From Clostridiales bacterium (GTDB lineage: Bacteria > Bacillota > Clostridia > Christensenellales > Borkfalkiaceae): 64,000 bases of DNA. Positions within the stretch are counted from its first letter, which is position 1. Each line of letters begins with the position of its first letter. The notes beneath the pieces were generated by a model. The model had not been told where the DNA came from. It searched no databases and worked only from the letters and a program-made list of their open reading frames with translations. Location of the stretch: positions 1 to 64,000 of the forward strand of contig SVIW01000007.1 of NCBI GenBank assembly GCA_015069295.1, read 5' to 3'. The position numbers and the translations under genes were made by a program. Positions 44,814 through 53,914 of the stretch are shown piece after piece.

Positions 44814-45470
44814 TCAATGCTTTGCATAGCGTTCCAGCCACGCGTTCGCAGCATTTTGTTCGGCTGTTTTTTTGCTGCCGCCAAGCCCTTCCGCCGTTTT
44901 TTTCATCGCCGTTACCGTCGCGGAAAACTGCGGGGCGTTGTCCTTACCCGTCTTTTTCGTTTCGTACACGGGTAGGGCGTTTCCGCGTTCTTGCACGTAT
45001 TCTTGCAGCGCGCCCTTGGGGTTTTTCTGCGCTTGCGTTTTGGACAGCAGGGCTCGGGACAAAACGAAGCGTTCGGCGTTTTCATACCCGCCGTCTAAAT
45101 AAATCGCCGCTAAGACCGTTTCAAAAAGGCTGGAAACCGTCTTTTTGCCGATATTATCCTTACCGCCCGACAGTAAAAGATGTTCTTCTAATCCCAGCGC
45201 GCTTACGGCGGCGTACAAGGCGTCTTCGCAGACGAGCTTTTGGCGGAGTTTCGTCAACTCCCCTTCCGTTGCTTTGGGAAAAGTATCGTACTGCCAACGG
45301 GTTACGACGAGCTGCAAAACGGAGTCGCCAAGGTATTCCATACGCTCGTTATCCTTCCCGCCGTGGGCATTGGCGTAGGAGGAGTGCGTAAACGCCTCTT
45401 CAAGCAGCGATTTGTTTTGAAAGGTATAGCCAAGCTTTTCTTCTATCTTGGCGCAAGGAAATTTCATCAA
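44814..45470 (-). CDS. rnc: Ribonuclease III
   Basis: The 218-residue RNase III cleaves double-stranded RNA, including rRNA precursors. The catalytic signature is ERMEYLGDSVLQLVV, a second acidic site follows in the endonuclease domain (1-150), and a double-strand RNA-binding domain fills 150-218 (GLGGSKKTAEQNAANAWL). It overlaps plsX by 4 bp (ATGA). Confidence 0.96.
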   Translation of the reverse strand: MMKFPCAKIEEKLGYTFQNKSLLEEAFTHSSYANAHGGKDNERMEYLGDSVLQLVVTRWQYDTFPKATEGELTKLRQKLVCEDALYAAVSALGLEEHLLLSGGKDNIGKKTVSSLFETVLAAIYLDGGYENAERFVLSRALLSKTQAQKNPKGALQEYVQERGNALPVYETKKTGKDNAPQFSATVTAMKKTAEGLGGSKKTAEQNAANAWLERYAKH

Positions 45471-46504
45471 GCTTCTCCGTTTGTTTCCGCCGTTTGTTTG
45501 GCGTTTACTTCGTCGACCATCGCCTTGATTTTTTCAACCATGCCACCGCGAACGGCGTTCGCCGCCTGCAAAATGCTCGCCGCGAACGAACGGGCTTTGG
45601 AATTGCCGTGCCCCTTTACGACCGTCTTGGAAAGCCCCAAGAACATCGCGCCGCCGCACGCTTCGTAGTCCATGCGTTTTTTTACTTTTTTCATAATGCC
45701 CAGCGTAAAGATCGCGCGGAGTTTCGTCCAAAAATTTCTCTTAAATTCGCTGCTTAAAATCGCACCGATGGATTTTGCACAGCCCTCGATGGCTTTCATC
45801 GCGATATTGCCCGTGAAACCGTCCGCCACGATAACGTCCACGTCGCTGTACATAATCTCTCTGCCCTCGACGTTCCCCACGTAGTTGATGCCATCCATCT
45901 TGGAAAGCATTGCGTTGGATTCTTGGTGCAAGGGCAAGCCTTTGTGTTCTTCCGTGCCGTTGTTAAGCAAGCCTACTTTCGGGTTTTCAATGCCGTACGC
46001 CGCTTGCGCGTACGCCGTCGCCATAACGGCAAAATGCGCCATATTGATGGGCTTACATTCAAGGTTCGCGCCGCAATCGCAAAGGAAAGTGCCGCTGCCG
46101 CGATAGTTGGGAATAATCGGGCAAAGCGCGGGGCGGGAAACGCCCTTGATTCTGCCCAAAATCAATACGCCCGCCGTTAAAACGGCGCCCGTCGAGCCGG
46201 AGGAAACCAAACCGTCCGCTTTGTCCTCTTTGAGTAAACGGAACGCCACGACCGTGGACGAGTCCTTTTTCGTCTTGACGGCTTTGGTAGGGATTTCCTC
46301 CATACCGATTACCTCAGTCGTATGCACGATTTCCAAACGGTCCTTATCATAGTCGTATTGCGAAAGTTCTTTCTTTATCTGCGTTTCGTCGCCGCAAAGA
46401 ATGAGATAGATATCCTTATCCTGTTTGAGGGCTTGTACGCAGCCGAGGACTTGTTGCGCGGGGGCGAAGTCGCCGCCCATTGCGTCGATTACGATTCTCG
46501 TCAT
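45467..46504 (-). CDS. plsX: Phosphate acyltransferase PlsX
   Basis: PlsX makes acyl-phosphate from acyl-ACP for membrane phospholipid synthesis. The 345-residue protein has IDAMGGDFAP (N-terminal motif), GSTGAVLTAGVLILGRIKGVSRPA and VIVADGFTGNIAMKAIEG, all diagnostic. It overlaps rnc by 4 bp. The fatty-acid gene fabD is not adjacent. Confidence 0.96.
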   Translation of the reverse strand: MTRIVIDAMGGDFAPAQQVLGCVQALKQDKDIYLILCGDETQIKKELSQYDYDKDRLEIVHTTEVIGMEEIPTKAVKTKKDSSTVVAFRLLKEDKADGLVSSGSTGAVLTAGVLILGRIKGVSRPALCPIIPNYRGSGTFLCDCGANLECKPINMAHFAVMATAYAQAAYGIENPKVGLLNNGTEEHKGLPLHQESNAMLSKMDGINYVGNVEGREIMYSDVDVIVADGFTGNIAMKAIEGCAKSIGAILSSEFKRNFWTKLRAIFTLGIMKKVKKRMDYEACGGAMFLGLSKTVVKGHGNSKARSFAASILQAANAVRGGMVEKIKAMVDEVNAKQTAETNGEA

Positions 46505-46523
46505 CTTATTTTCTCCCTTTTCC

Positions 46524-47918
46524 TTAGTATTCTAAATCGCCGAACGTTCTGGGATAAGGCACGACGTCGCGAATGTTCGCAATACCCGTCAAATACATTA
46601 CCATTCTTTCAAACCCAAGCCCAAAGCCGCTGTGGGTCGTACCGCCGTAACGGCGCAAATCAAGATACCACGAATAGTCTTTGGGGTCCATACCCAGCTC
46701 TTGGATACGGTTATAGAGCTTTTCGTAGTTTTCTTCTCTTTGCGAGCCGCCGACGAGTTCCCCAATGCCGGGTACGAGCAAGTCTGCCGCCGCTACCGTC
46801 TTTCCGTCGGGGTTTTGTTTCATATAGAACGCCTTGATTTCCTTGGGATAGTCGGTGAGGAAGACGGGCTTTTTATAGACCGTTTCGGTTAAGAAGCGTT
46901 CGTGTTCGCTCTGCAAGTCTTTGCCCCAGAAAATATTTTTATCGTCGAACTTATCGGCGTTTTCTTTCAAAATTTCAATCGCTTCGGTATAGGTCAAGCG
47001 GACGAACGCGTTTTCGGAAACGTTTTTCAAGCGTTCGAGCAAGCCCTTGTCTACGAACTGGTTAAGGAAGTTCAGCTCGTCTTTACAGGTTTCGCAAACG
47101 TAGTCGATGACGTATTTTACCATCGCTTCCGCAACGTCCATATCCCCTGCCAAGTCGCAGAACGCCATTTCCGGTTCGATCATCCAAAATTCCGCTGCGT
47201 GGCGGGCGGTGTTGGAGTGCTCTGCACGGAATGTAGGTCCGAAGGTATACACGTTACCGAACGCCATTGCGTAGGTTTCGGCGTTGAGCTGACCGGACAC
47301 GGTGAGCGCCGCGCGCTTGCCGAAGAAGTCCTCTTTATAGTCGACTTTTTTGCCCTTTGCCACTTCGTCCAAATCGAGAGTGGTTACTTGGAACATAGCG
47401 CCCGCGCCCTCGCAATCGCTCCCCGTGATGATGGGGGTATGCACGTACACGAAGCCTCTGTCGTTGAAGAATTTATGGATGGCAATCGCCGCTTCGCTGC
47501 GGATACGGAACGCCGCGCCAAAGAGATTGGTACGGGGGCGAAGGTAAGCGATTTCACGCAAAAATTCGACGCTATGGCGTTTTTTCTGCAAGGGATAGTC
47601 GGGGGTGGATTCGCCCTCAACGAGGATTTCTTGTGCCTTGATTTCGTAGGGCTGTTTGTTTTCGGGCGTAGATACGACGACGCCTTTGACAATCAGCGCG
47701 CAGCCGACGTTTTCTTTGGCGATAACGTCGTAGTTTTCAAGGTTGGCGCGTTCGAAGACGATTTGCGTGTTTTTAAAACAACTGCCGTCGTTGAGTTCGA
47801 TAAAGCCAAAGGCTTTCGAATCGCGTATGGTTTTTGCCCAGCCTGCGACGGTTACCGTCTTGCCATCGTAAGCGGAAAGGTTTTCGTTGAGTTCTTTAAG
47901 CCGGATTCTGTCCATCAT
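46524..47918 (-). CDS. asnS: Asparagine--tRNA ligase
   Basis: A 464-residue class IIb aminoacyl-tRNA synthetase with an N-terminal OB-fold anticodon domain ([27 protein letters not shown]) and a catalytic domain with motif 2 ([21 protein letters not shown]) and motif 3 ([15 protein letters not shown]). The initiation region reads ATG-ATG with AAAGGCAGGTT upstream. A strong promoter precedes it. Confidence 0.96.
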   Translation of the reverse strand: MMDRIRLKELNENLSAYDGKTVTVAGWAKTIRDSKAFGFIELNDGSCFKNTQIVFERANLENYDVIAKENVGCALIVKGVVVSTPENKQPYEIKAQEILVEGESTPDYPLQKKRHSVEFLREIAYLRPRTNLFGAAFRIRSEAAIAIHKFFNDRGFVYVHTPIITGSDCEGAGAMFQVTTLDLDEVAKGKKVDYKEDFFGKRAALTVSGQLNAETYAMAFGNVYTFGPTFRAEHSNTARHAAEFWMIEPEMAFCDLAGDMDVAEAMVKYVIDYVCETCKDELNFLNQFVDKGLLERLKNVSENAFVRLTYTEAIEILKENADKFDDKNIFWGKDLQSEHERFLTETVYKKPVFLTDYPKEIKAFYMKQNPDGKTVAAADLLVPGIGELVGGSQREENYEKLYNRIQELGMDPKDYSWYLDLRRYGGTTHSGFGLGFERMVMYLTGIANIRDVVPYPRTFGDLEY

Positions 47919-47999
47919 AACCTGCCTTTGTTGCGGGAAAGAGATATTTTCGAAAAAACGAAGAGTTTCCCGTCCGTAAAAATTATTTTATACTTCCTT

Positions 48000-48028
48000 A
48001 TTATAACAGTTTTCCGAAAAAAGCGCAA
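48000..48028 (-). promoter_or_regulatory. asnS promoter
   Basis: The -35 TTGCGC (48023-48028), a 17-bp spacer and the -10 TATAAT (48000-48005). The roughly 75-nt leader lacks a recognisable T-box. Confidence 0.7.
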
Positions 48029-48039
48029 TCGTTTGAAGA

Positions 48040-48843
48040 CTATTTCTTTGTCGTATCGGCAATTTTTTTGACGATAATCCCTTGCGTGGGGCGGTATTCG
48101 TCCGTACGCAAACGGGTTTTGGATAAGAGGGCGTTGCCGCGGTATTTTTCAAGATACGACTCGCTTTTTAAACCGTTTTTCGGAGAACGCAGAATTTCGT
48201 CTTTTTCCCCTGCCTTGACGATGGGCGGCGGCGGGGAAATTTCGCCCAAAACCGCGGAAGAAATTTCATAGCGGTACCCGTCGTTTTTACCGTAAAAGGT
48301 TATCCGCAACCCGCCCTCGAACACGGTTGCGGAAAGATACACGGGATAGGCTGTGGGATTAAACAGCTTTAAATCGCTCTGCGAAGAAACCATCGCGTCC
48401 CTTGAGGGGGGCACGTAGGAGACTCGCAAAGAATGGGGGTGGTATTCGGTTACCTGCAAGCCCGATTTTAAGGCGGCGTTATACAAGGTCGTACTGACCT
48501 GACAAACGCCGCCGCCGACCCCGGAAACATATTCGCCGTTTATAATAATTTTCGCCTGTTGATAGCCCGCCTCCGCCGTCCTTGCCCCGACGGTGGCGTT
48601 GAAAGAAAACTCACCGTAGGGCTGCAAGGTTACGCCGTCGATAAGAGAAGCGGCGATAAAAATGTTTTGCGACCTGCCCTTTTCCGCTTGGCTAAAATAG
48701 GTGGTGTACGAGCAAAGCTTTTCAAAGCCGTAGGGATTTTTCTCCGCGCGGACGGGAACGTGCGGGAGTACGGGGAAGAACGCAAAGAAAAACGCCCCTG
48801 CAAAGAGGAGCGTGCATAGTCTGATGATTTTTCGCTTGAACAT
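48040..48843 (-). CDS. VanW-family protein
   Basis: The 267-residue protein has a signal/anchor helix (residues 7-30) and a VanW domain (about 45-215) with the motif GGGVCQVSTTLYNAALKSGLQVTEYHPHS. VanW occurs in cell-wall and glycopeptide-resistance contexts, but its function is unknown. The start at 48843 has GAGG nine bases upstream. The longer reading from 48897 would run through a hairpin. No van resistance cassette is present here. Confidence 0.85.
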   Translation of the reverse strand: MFKRKIIRLCTLLFAGAFFFAFFPVLPHVPVRAEKNPYGFEKLCSYTTYFSQAEKGRSQNIFIAASLIDGVTLQPYGEFSFNATVGARTAEAGYQQAKIIINGEYVSGVGGGVCQVSTTLYNAALKSGLQVTEYHPHSLRVSYVPPSRDAMVSSQSDLKLFNPTAYPVYLSATVFEGGLRITFYGKNDGYRYEISSAVLGEISPPPPIVKAGEKDEILRSPKNGLKSESYLEKYRGNALLSKTRLRTDEYRPTQGIIVKKIADTTKK

Positions 48844-49308
48844 TGGTTTTTTCCTCTCTATGTACAAGCGGGGCAGGTACGAAACGAAATAATTCAACGC
48901 GTACCTGTACGGGTGGTTTTAGTATGGGCGGGAAAGGAAAATTTAATGCGGAAGCAACGTGCCGTTGCATCCAGTCTTATCTATCTTTTCGAAAATTATA
49001 ATGTAACCAACTATTCGGCAGGTTGCGTATTTTAACTAATTACCGAGTAGTTACACGAAACTGTGGAGAAGGGTTGCAGGCAACGTGCCGTTGCATCCAG
49101 TCTTATCTATCTTTTCGAAAATTTTAATGTAACCAACTATTCGGCAGGTTGCGTATTTTAACTAATTACCGAGTAGCTACACGAAACTGTGGAGAAGGGT
49201 TGCAGATTTGGGTAAAACACGCGGTTCTGCCCGATAGGAGCGTACATAGACGTACGTGACTGAGGGCAGGTTCCGTTTTTGCCCGAAGGTGCGCCCTTAT
49301 ACGCAGTT
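48844..49308. other. 465-bp gap between vanW and recF filled by repeats
   Basis: No gene. Next to vanW a pair of inverted GCAGGTACG / CGTACCTG words (48874-48907) can form a hairpin in the vanW leader. From 48948 to the recF stop the gap is repeat copy D with a 126-bp tandem duplication. Confidence 0.8.
48948..49308 (-). repeat. Dispersed structured intergenic element, copy D, with tandem duplication
   Basis: It begins with hairpin GCAACGTGCCGTTGC (48954-48968). The following 126 bp, including ACGAAACTGTGGAGAAGGGT, are repeated in tandem (48954-49079 and 49080-49205) with only two differences. A CGTACATAGACGTACGTGAC block and GAAGGTGCGCCCTTA close it right at the recF stop. Confidence 0.92.
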
Positions 49309-50391
49309 TTATTTAATTTTGCCGTTTTCAATCCTAATCTTATTACACTCCGCCCCGTACAACACCCGCTCGGTATGCGTGCAGGTCAAAATCGTTTGCA
49401 AATCGGCTACGCATTGTAACAATTTTTTACGGCGTTTTAAATCGAGCTCACTCATAACGTCGTCTAAAATTAAAATCGGATATTCGGTAGAGAGCTCTTT
49501 AAAAATACGCACTTCGGCAAGCTTTAACGCAAGCGCCGCCGTACGCATCTGACCTTGCGAGGCGTACGCCTTGGCGTCCAAGCCGTTAATGATAACGTCC
49601 AAATCGTCGCGGTGCGGCCCTACCGTCGTAAAGCCAAGCCGCAAATCCTTTTCATAGTTATCGGCAAGGCGGCGTTTAAGCGATGCGGCAATTTCCTCTT
49701 CGCTGCCAACGTAACGCCTATCGGGTTTGACGAGCAGTTCTTCCGCTCCGTCCGTCAAAAAGGCGTGGTATTCTTTGGCAAAAGGCGCTAATTTTTCGAT
49801 AAATTCTTCCCGCTTTTTAACAATCAGCGCCGCGTATTTGCAAAGCTGTTCGTCCCAGACGGGCAGCGTGTCGAGCACCATCTCCACGTCGCGGTTTTTC
49901 AGCAAAGAATTGCGCTGGTCTAAAATGCGGTTATACCGCAGGAGCGCCGTATAATAAGGCGCGGAGGTTTGGGCGATGGAGATGTTCATAAAACGGCGGC
50001 GTTCGTCCGGTCCGTCCTGTATCAAGCGGAGCTCGCCCGGAGAGAAAAACACACTGTTGATATGTCCCATCAAATCGGCGTTTTTGGAGATTTTCCCGCC
50101 GTTGACGCGGATTTCGCGCTTATTTTCAAAGATTGTCGCCTCGATGACGACTTTGCCGTATCTATTCTCCGCTTCGGCGCGGATTTCGGCGTGGTCGGCG
50201 CCCGTTTTTATCAGTTGTTTATCGTGGCGAATACGCAAGGACGCGCCCGTGCAGAGGTAAAATACCGCCTCGGCGCAATTAGTTTTGCCCTGTGCGTTTT
50301 TACCGAACAGTACGTTAAGCCCGTCCGAAAAGTCGAAAGTTTCCCTTTCGTAGTTTCTGAAATTTTGAAGGAATAATTTTTTTATTTTCAT
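49309..50391 (-). CDS. recF: DNA replication and repair protein RecF
   Basis: A 360-residue SMC-like ATPase that loads RecA at gaps. Walker A is GKNAQGKTN (about 30-38), signature QMRTAALALKLAEV, Walker B PILILDDVMSELD. The start at 50391 (MKIKKLFLQNFRNY) is the family norm, with GAGG three bases before. It is divergent from dnaA. The conserved dnaA-dnaN-recF-gyrB order is broken: dnaN and gyrB are absent. Confidence 0.96.
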   Translation of the reverse strand: MKIKKLFLQNFRNYERETFDFSDGLNVLFGKNAQGKTNCAEAVFYLCTGASLRIRHDKQLIKTGADHAEIRAEAENRYGKVVIEATIFENKREIRVNGGKISKNADLMGHINSVFFSPGELRLIQDGPDERRRFMNISIAQTSAPYYTALLRYNRILDQRNSLLKNRDVEMVLDTLPVWDEQLCKYAALIVKKREEFIEKLAPFAKEYHAFLTDGAEELLVKPDRRYVGSEEEIAASLKRRLADNYEKDLRLGFTTVGPHRDDLDVIINGLDAKAYASQGQMRTAALALKLAEVRIFKELSTEYPILILDDVMSELDLKRRKKLLQCVADLQTILTCTHTERVLYGAECNKIRIENGKIK

Positions 50392-50446
50392 AATCCTCAA
50401 AAAACCCGCGTAAAATCGCTTTCTTTTCCTTGCAATTTGTATTATA

Positions 50447-50475
50447 ATTATATCAAATAATTTTGAAAAACACAA
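50447..50475 (-). promoter_or_regulatory. recF promoter
   Basis: The -35 TTGTGT (50470-50475), a 17-bp spacer and the -10 TATAAT (50447-50452). A dnaA promoter in the same gap could not be assigned with confidence, and no DnaA box was seen. Confidence 0.55.
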
Positions 50476-50523
50476 GTTTAGAACGGAAGAAGAGAAGAAT
50501 AATTTACCAAGGGGGTAAAATTT

Positions 50524-51858
50524 ATGCCTGAAAATTCGCAACTCCATTTTTTATGGAAGCAAATTTTAGAAAAAGCGGAGATGCTGATTGCCAGCGTATC
50601 CTTTAATCAGTTTATCAAAGATTTAGAGCCCGTGGACGTATCGGGCAGAAAAATCGTCTTGAAGGCGTCCAGCGATTTGGCGGCGGAAACGATTATGAAA
50701 AAGCACGCGGAAAATTTACGCTCGGCGATCGTCAAGTGCGATTTGGGGCTGAGCGATTTCCGTTTAGTCGTGGACGGTAGCGACGAATTTTCTCTCGATT
50801 TTGAAGAGGACGTTGCGGACGCATTCCGTACCTCGCCCATCAATAAGAGTTTCACCTTCGATTCGTTTGTAGCAGGCTCGGGGAGCAAGTTTGTGTACGC
50901 GGCGGCAAAGGCGGTTGCCGACAACCCCGGCGAGACCTTTAACCCCCTGTTTATCTACGGGGAATCGGGCTTGGGGAAAACCCACCTTATGCACGCGATT
51001 GCCAACCATATCGCGCAAAAATCGCCCGAAAAAAAGGTGCTGTATACCACCAGCGAGAATTTCTTGAACGACCTTATCGACTCGATTACGCAAAAGACGG
51101 GCGCAAGATTTAGACACCACTATCGCAACGTTGACGTGTTGATGATCGACGACGTGCAGTTTTTGAAAGCGAGAACACAGCTACAAGAGGAGCTGTTCCA
51201 TACCTTTAACGAGCTGTCGGCGCAAAACAAGCAAATCGTGTTGACTTCCGACCGTCCGCCCAAAGAAATCGCGACTTTGGAAGATCGTTTGCGTACCCGT
51301 TTTGAAGGGGGCATGATTGCGGATATTCAACCGCCTGACGCGGAAACGAAGATTGCGATTTTGAAACGCAAAGCCTTGGATAGAAAATGCCCCGTGCCCG
51401 ACGACGTACTCGAATTTTTGGCGCAGGATTCGGGGCACGACGTGAGAAAACTGGAAGGAAGATTGACGAAGGTTATTTTTGCCAGCAAGCTGCACGAAGC
51501 GCCCATTACTCTTTCGCTTGCCAAACAAGCCCTTTCGCAGTCGGTCAACGACGTGGAAGAACAAGAGGACGTTACGCCCGAAAAGATTATCGGCGCGGTT
51601 TGCTCGTATTTTAAACAAAAACGGGAAGACCTCGTGGGCAAGAGCAAGGAAGCTGACCTTGTAAAGGCGCGCCAAATTTGCGCGTACCTGATGTGCGAAA
51701 TGCTGTCCTTGCCTTTGAAAACGCTGGGAAGTATTCTCGGCGGGCGGGACCATACTACGATTATGTACGCGCGGGATAAAATGGAGAAGCTGGAAAAGCT
51801 GAACCCGCGTATTCAAAAGGAAATCGACGATATCAAAAGCATTATCCTTAAAAAATAA
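50524..51858 (+). CDS. dnaA: Replication initiator DnaA
   Basis: The 444-residue initiator has domain I (about 1-85), a short domain II, AAA+ domain III with Walker A GESGLGKTHL (146-155) and Walker B LMIDDVQFL, and domain IV with the DnaA-box-binding signature GGRDHTTIMYARDKM. AAGGGGG precedes the ATG. It is on plus in a region where nearly all genes are on minus, is followed by mnmG 23 bp later, and no DnaA-box cluster is visible around it. Confidence 0.98.
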   Translation: MPENSQLHFLWKQILEKAEMLIASVSFNQFIKDLEPVDVSGRKIVLKASSDLAAETIMKKHAENLRSAIVKCDLGLSDFRLVVDGSDEFSLDFEEDVADAFRTSPINKSFTFDSFVAGSGSKFVYAAAKAVADNPGETFNPLFIYGESGLGKTHLMHAIANHIAQKSPEKKVLYTTSENFLNDLIDSITQKTGARFRHHYRNVDVLMIDDVQFLKARTQLQEELFHTFNELSAQNKQIVLTSDRPPKEIATLEDRLRTRFEGGMIADIQPPDAETKIAILKRKALDRKCPVPDDVLEFLAQDSGHDVRKLEGRLTKVIFASKLHEAPITLSLAKQALSQSVNDVEEQEDVTPEKIIGAVCSYFKQKREDLVGKSKEADLVKARQICAYLMCEMLSLPLKTLGSILGGRDHTTIMYARDKMEKLEKLNPRIQKEIDDIKSIILKK

Positions 51859-51881
51859 TTTGTTCCTTTTTACAGTAAATT

Positions 51882-53759
51882 ATGACACAAGAAAACAAGC
51901 AAGAATTTTTCGAATATGCCGCAGAAGCGGCGGTGGTCGGCGCAGGGCACGCAGGGTGCGAGGCGGCGCTTGCCTTAGCAAGGACGGGGATTAAGACCGT
52001 CCTTTTGACTTTGAACCTCGACAGTATCGCGTTTTTGCCCTGCAATCCCTCGATCGGTGGGACTGCCAAGGGGCACCTCGTTCGCGAAATCGACGCTTTG
52101 GGCGGGGAAATGGGTTTGGTCGCCGACGATACCGCGCTGCAAATCCGTATGCTGAACGTGGGCAAGGGCGCGGCGGTACAAAGTTTACGCGCGCAATCGG
52201 ATAAAAACGCCTATCATAGGGAAATGAAAAAGGTGCTGGAAGGCACGGAAAATCTGCGGATTATTCAAGCGGAAGTATCGGAAATTTTGACGGAAAACGG
52301 GAAATGCACGGGGATAAAGACGACCTACGGCGGGGTGATTTCTTGTAAGGCGGCGATCCTTTGCACGGGCGTTTATCTCAACGGCGAAACGATTACGGGG
52401 CACGTGGTGCAAAAATCGGGCCCGAACGGGTTTGCTCCTGCCAATCATCTGACGGAAAGCTTGATAAAGCTTGGGTTTTCCGTAAGACGGTTTAAGACGG
52501 GAACGCCCGCGCGTGTGGACGGACGGACGGTGGATTATGAAAAATGCGAAATCCAAAACGGGGACACGGATATTTATCCCTTCTCGTTTATGCACGATAC
52601 GCCGCCCGAAAACAAAGCTCCGTGTTATTTGACCTATACGAATTTGACGACGCACGAGATTATTACCGAAAATCTCGACCGCTCCCCCCTTTACGACGGT
52701 ACGATTTTGTCCACTGGCCCGCGGTATTGTCCGTCTATTGAAACGAAAGTCGTACGCTTTAAAGACAAGGAACGGCACCAGATTTTCTTAGAGCCCGAGG
52801 GCGCGGACACGAGCGAAGTATACGTGCAGGGTATGTCCACTTCGATGCCGCACGACGTACAAAAGAAAATGTATTCCTCGGTGGCGGGCTTGGAAAAGGC
52901 GGACATCGTGCGGTACGGCTACGCCATCGAATACGATTGCATCGATACGCTGGACGTTTTGCCGACTTTGGAGTTTAAAAAGGTCGAGGGCGTGTATACG
53001 GCGGGACAAATCAACGGGACTTCGGGATACGAAGAGGCGGCGGCGCAGGGCTTGATGGCAGGCTTGAACGCTTCGCTGAAATTGCGCGGACTCCCCCCTT
53101 TCGTCCTTCGTAGAGACGAGGCGTATATCGGGGTTTTGATTGACGACCTCGTTACCAAAGGCACGGACGAGCCCTATCGAATGATGACTTCGCGCGCAGA
53201 ACACCGTATTTGTTTGCGGCAGGACAACGCCGATTTCCGTTTAACCCAAAAGGGGTTTGAGGTCGGGTTGGTAAAACAAAACCGTTATGAAAAATACCTG
53301 CAAAGAAAGGCGCAATACGAGGAATTATTGGCTTCGTTGCAGACACGGGTCCCCCAAAAAGAGGTAACGCCCTTTTTAAAGGAGTACGGCTACGGCGAAC
53401 CGAGCGGCAGCGTTTCGTACGCAGATTTGTTAAAGCGTTCGATTCCTTTAAAGGCGATTATGGAGCGTTTTGGCGTGTTTTATGAGTACCCCAAAAACGT
53501 GCTCGAAACGGCGGAAATTACCGTCAAGTACGAGGGGTATTTAAAACAGGGCTGGGAGCTGATTGAAAAGGCGAAACGCCTCGAAGACAAGCTGTTGCCC
53601 GCCGATATCGATTATAACGAAATTAAAGGTTTGCGCTTGGAGGCGCAGGAGAAATTAAACCGTGTACGCCCTTTCAATTTGGGGCAAGCGGGTAGAATTT
53701 CGGGGGTAAACCCCGCCGATATTTCCGTGTTGATGGTGTATTTGGCAACGAGAAATTAA
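51882..53759 (+). CDS. mnmG: tRNA uridine 5-carboxymethylaminomethyl modification enzyme MnmG
   Basis: The 625-residue FAD protein works with MnmE to modify U34 of tRNAs. FAD motif VVGAGHAGCEAALALARTG (about 18-36), GPRYCPSIETK, and GQINGTSGYEEAAAQGLMAG are diagnostic, and the C-terminal helical domain is complete. It lies 23 bp after dnaA in the same direction. In many Firmicutes mnmG and mnmE sit near the origin, so the pairing keeps an origin-proximal flavour. Confidence 0.97.
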   Translation: MTQENKQEFFEYAAEAAVVGAGHAGCEAALALARTGIKTVLLTLNLDSIAFLPCNPSIGGTAKGHLVREIDALGGEMGLVADDTALQIRMLNVGKGAAVQSLRAQSDKNAYHREMKKVLEGTENLRIIQAEVSEILTENGKCTGIKTTYGGVISCKAAILCTGVYLNGETITGHVVQKSGPNGFAPANHLTESLIKLGFSVRRFKTGTPARVDGRTVDYEKCEIQNGDTDIYPFSFMHDTPPENKAPCYLTYTNLTTHEIITENLDRSPLYDGTILSTGPRYCPSIETKVVRFKDKERHQIFLEPEGADTSEVYVQGMSTSMPHDVQKKMYSSVAGLEKADIVRYGYAIEYDCIDTLDVLPTLEFKKVEGVYTAGQINGTSGYEEAAAQGLMAGLNASLKLRGLPPFVLRRDEAYIGVLIDDLVTKGTDEPYRMMTSRAEHRICLRQDNADFRLTQKGFEVGLVKQNRYEKYLQRKAQYEELLASLQTRVPQKEVTPFLKEYGYGEPSGSVSYADLLKRSIPLKAIMERFGVFYEYPKNVLETAEITVKYEGYLKQGWELIEKAKRLEDKLLPADIDYNEIKGLRLEAQEKLNRVRPFNLGQAGRISGVNPADISVLMVYLATRN

Positions 53760-53763
53760 ATAG

Positions 53764-53802
53764 AAAAGGATTGGAGTCTTCCCGCTCTAATCCTTTTTTC
53801 TA
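53764..53802 (+). terminator. Terminator of dnaA-mnmG
   Basis: AAAAGGATTGGAG (53764-53776) pairs with CTCTAATCCTTTT (53785-53797) with one wobble. T follows on plus. Confidence 0.8.
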
Positions 53803-53914
53803 CTCGACAAAAGCAGGACTTGAATAATTTTCAAGCAAGAAATTTGCAAAAAACGTACCATTTTTTAGTTCTCTATGCTATAATAGCTATACTGAAAATA
53901 CAAAAGGAGCTTTT

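Noticed and set aside
47919..47999. T-box leader of asnS
   Set aside because: The leader is only about 75 nt and lacks the T-box sequence and the specifier-loop architecture.
48040..48843. Part of a van-type glycopeptide resistance cluster
   Set aside because: VanW alone is widespread in Clostridia. No vanA/B ligase, vanX or vanH is nearby, and the ddl gene at 23.7 kb is an ordinary D-Ala-D-Ala ligase.
48954..49205. Possible CRISPR array from the repeated unit
   Set aside because: Only two copies of a 126-bp unit with no unique spacers and no cas genes. It is a tandem duplication of the intergenic element.
50392..50523. oriC in the recF-dnaA gap
   Set aside because: No DnaA boxes matching TTATCCACA or close variants and no clear AT-rich unwinding repeat. 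It could still be origin-proximal, but I cannot support an origin here.
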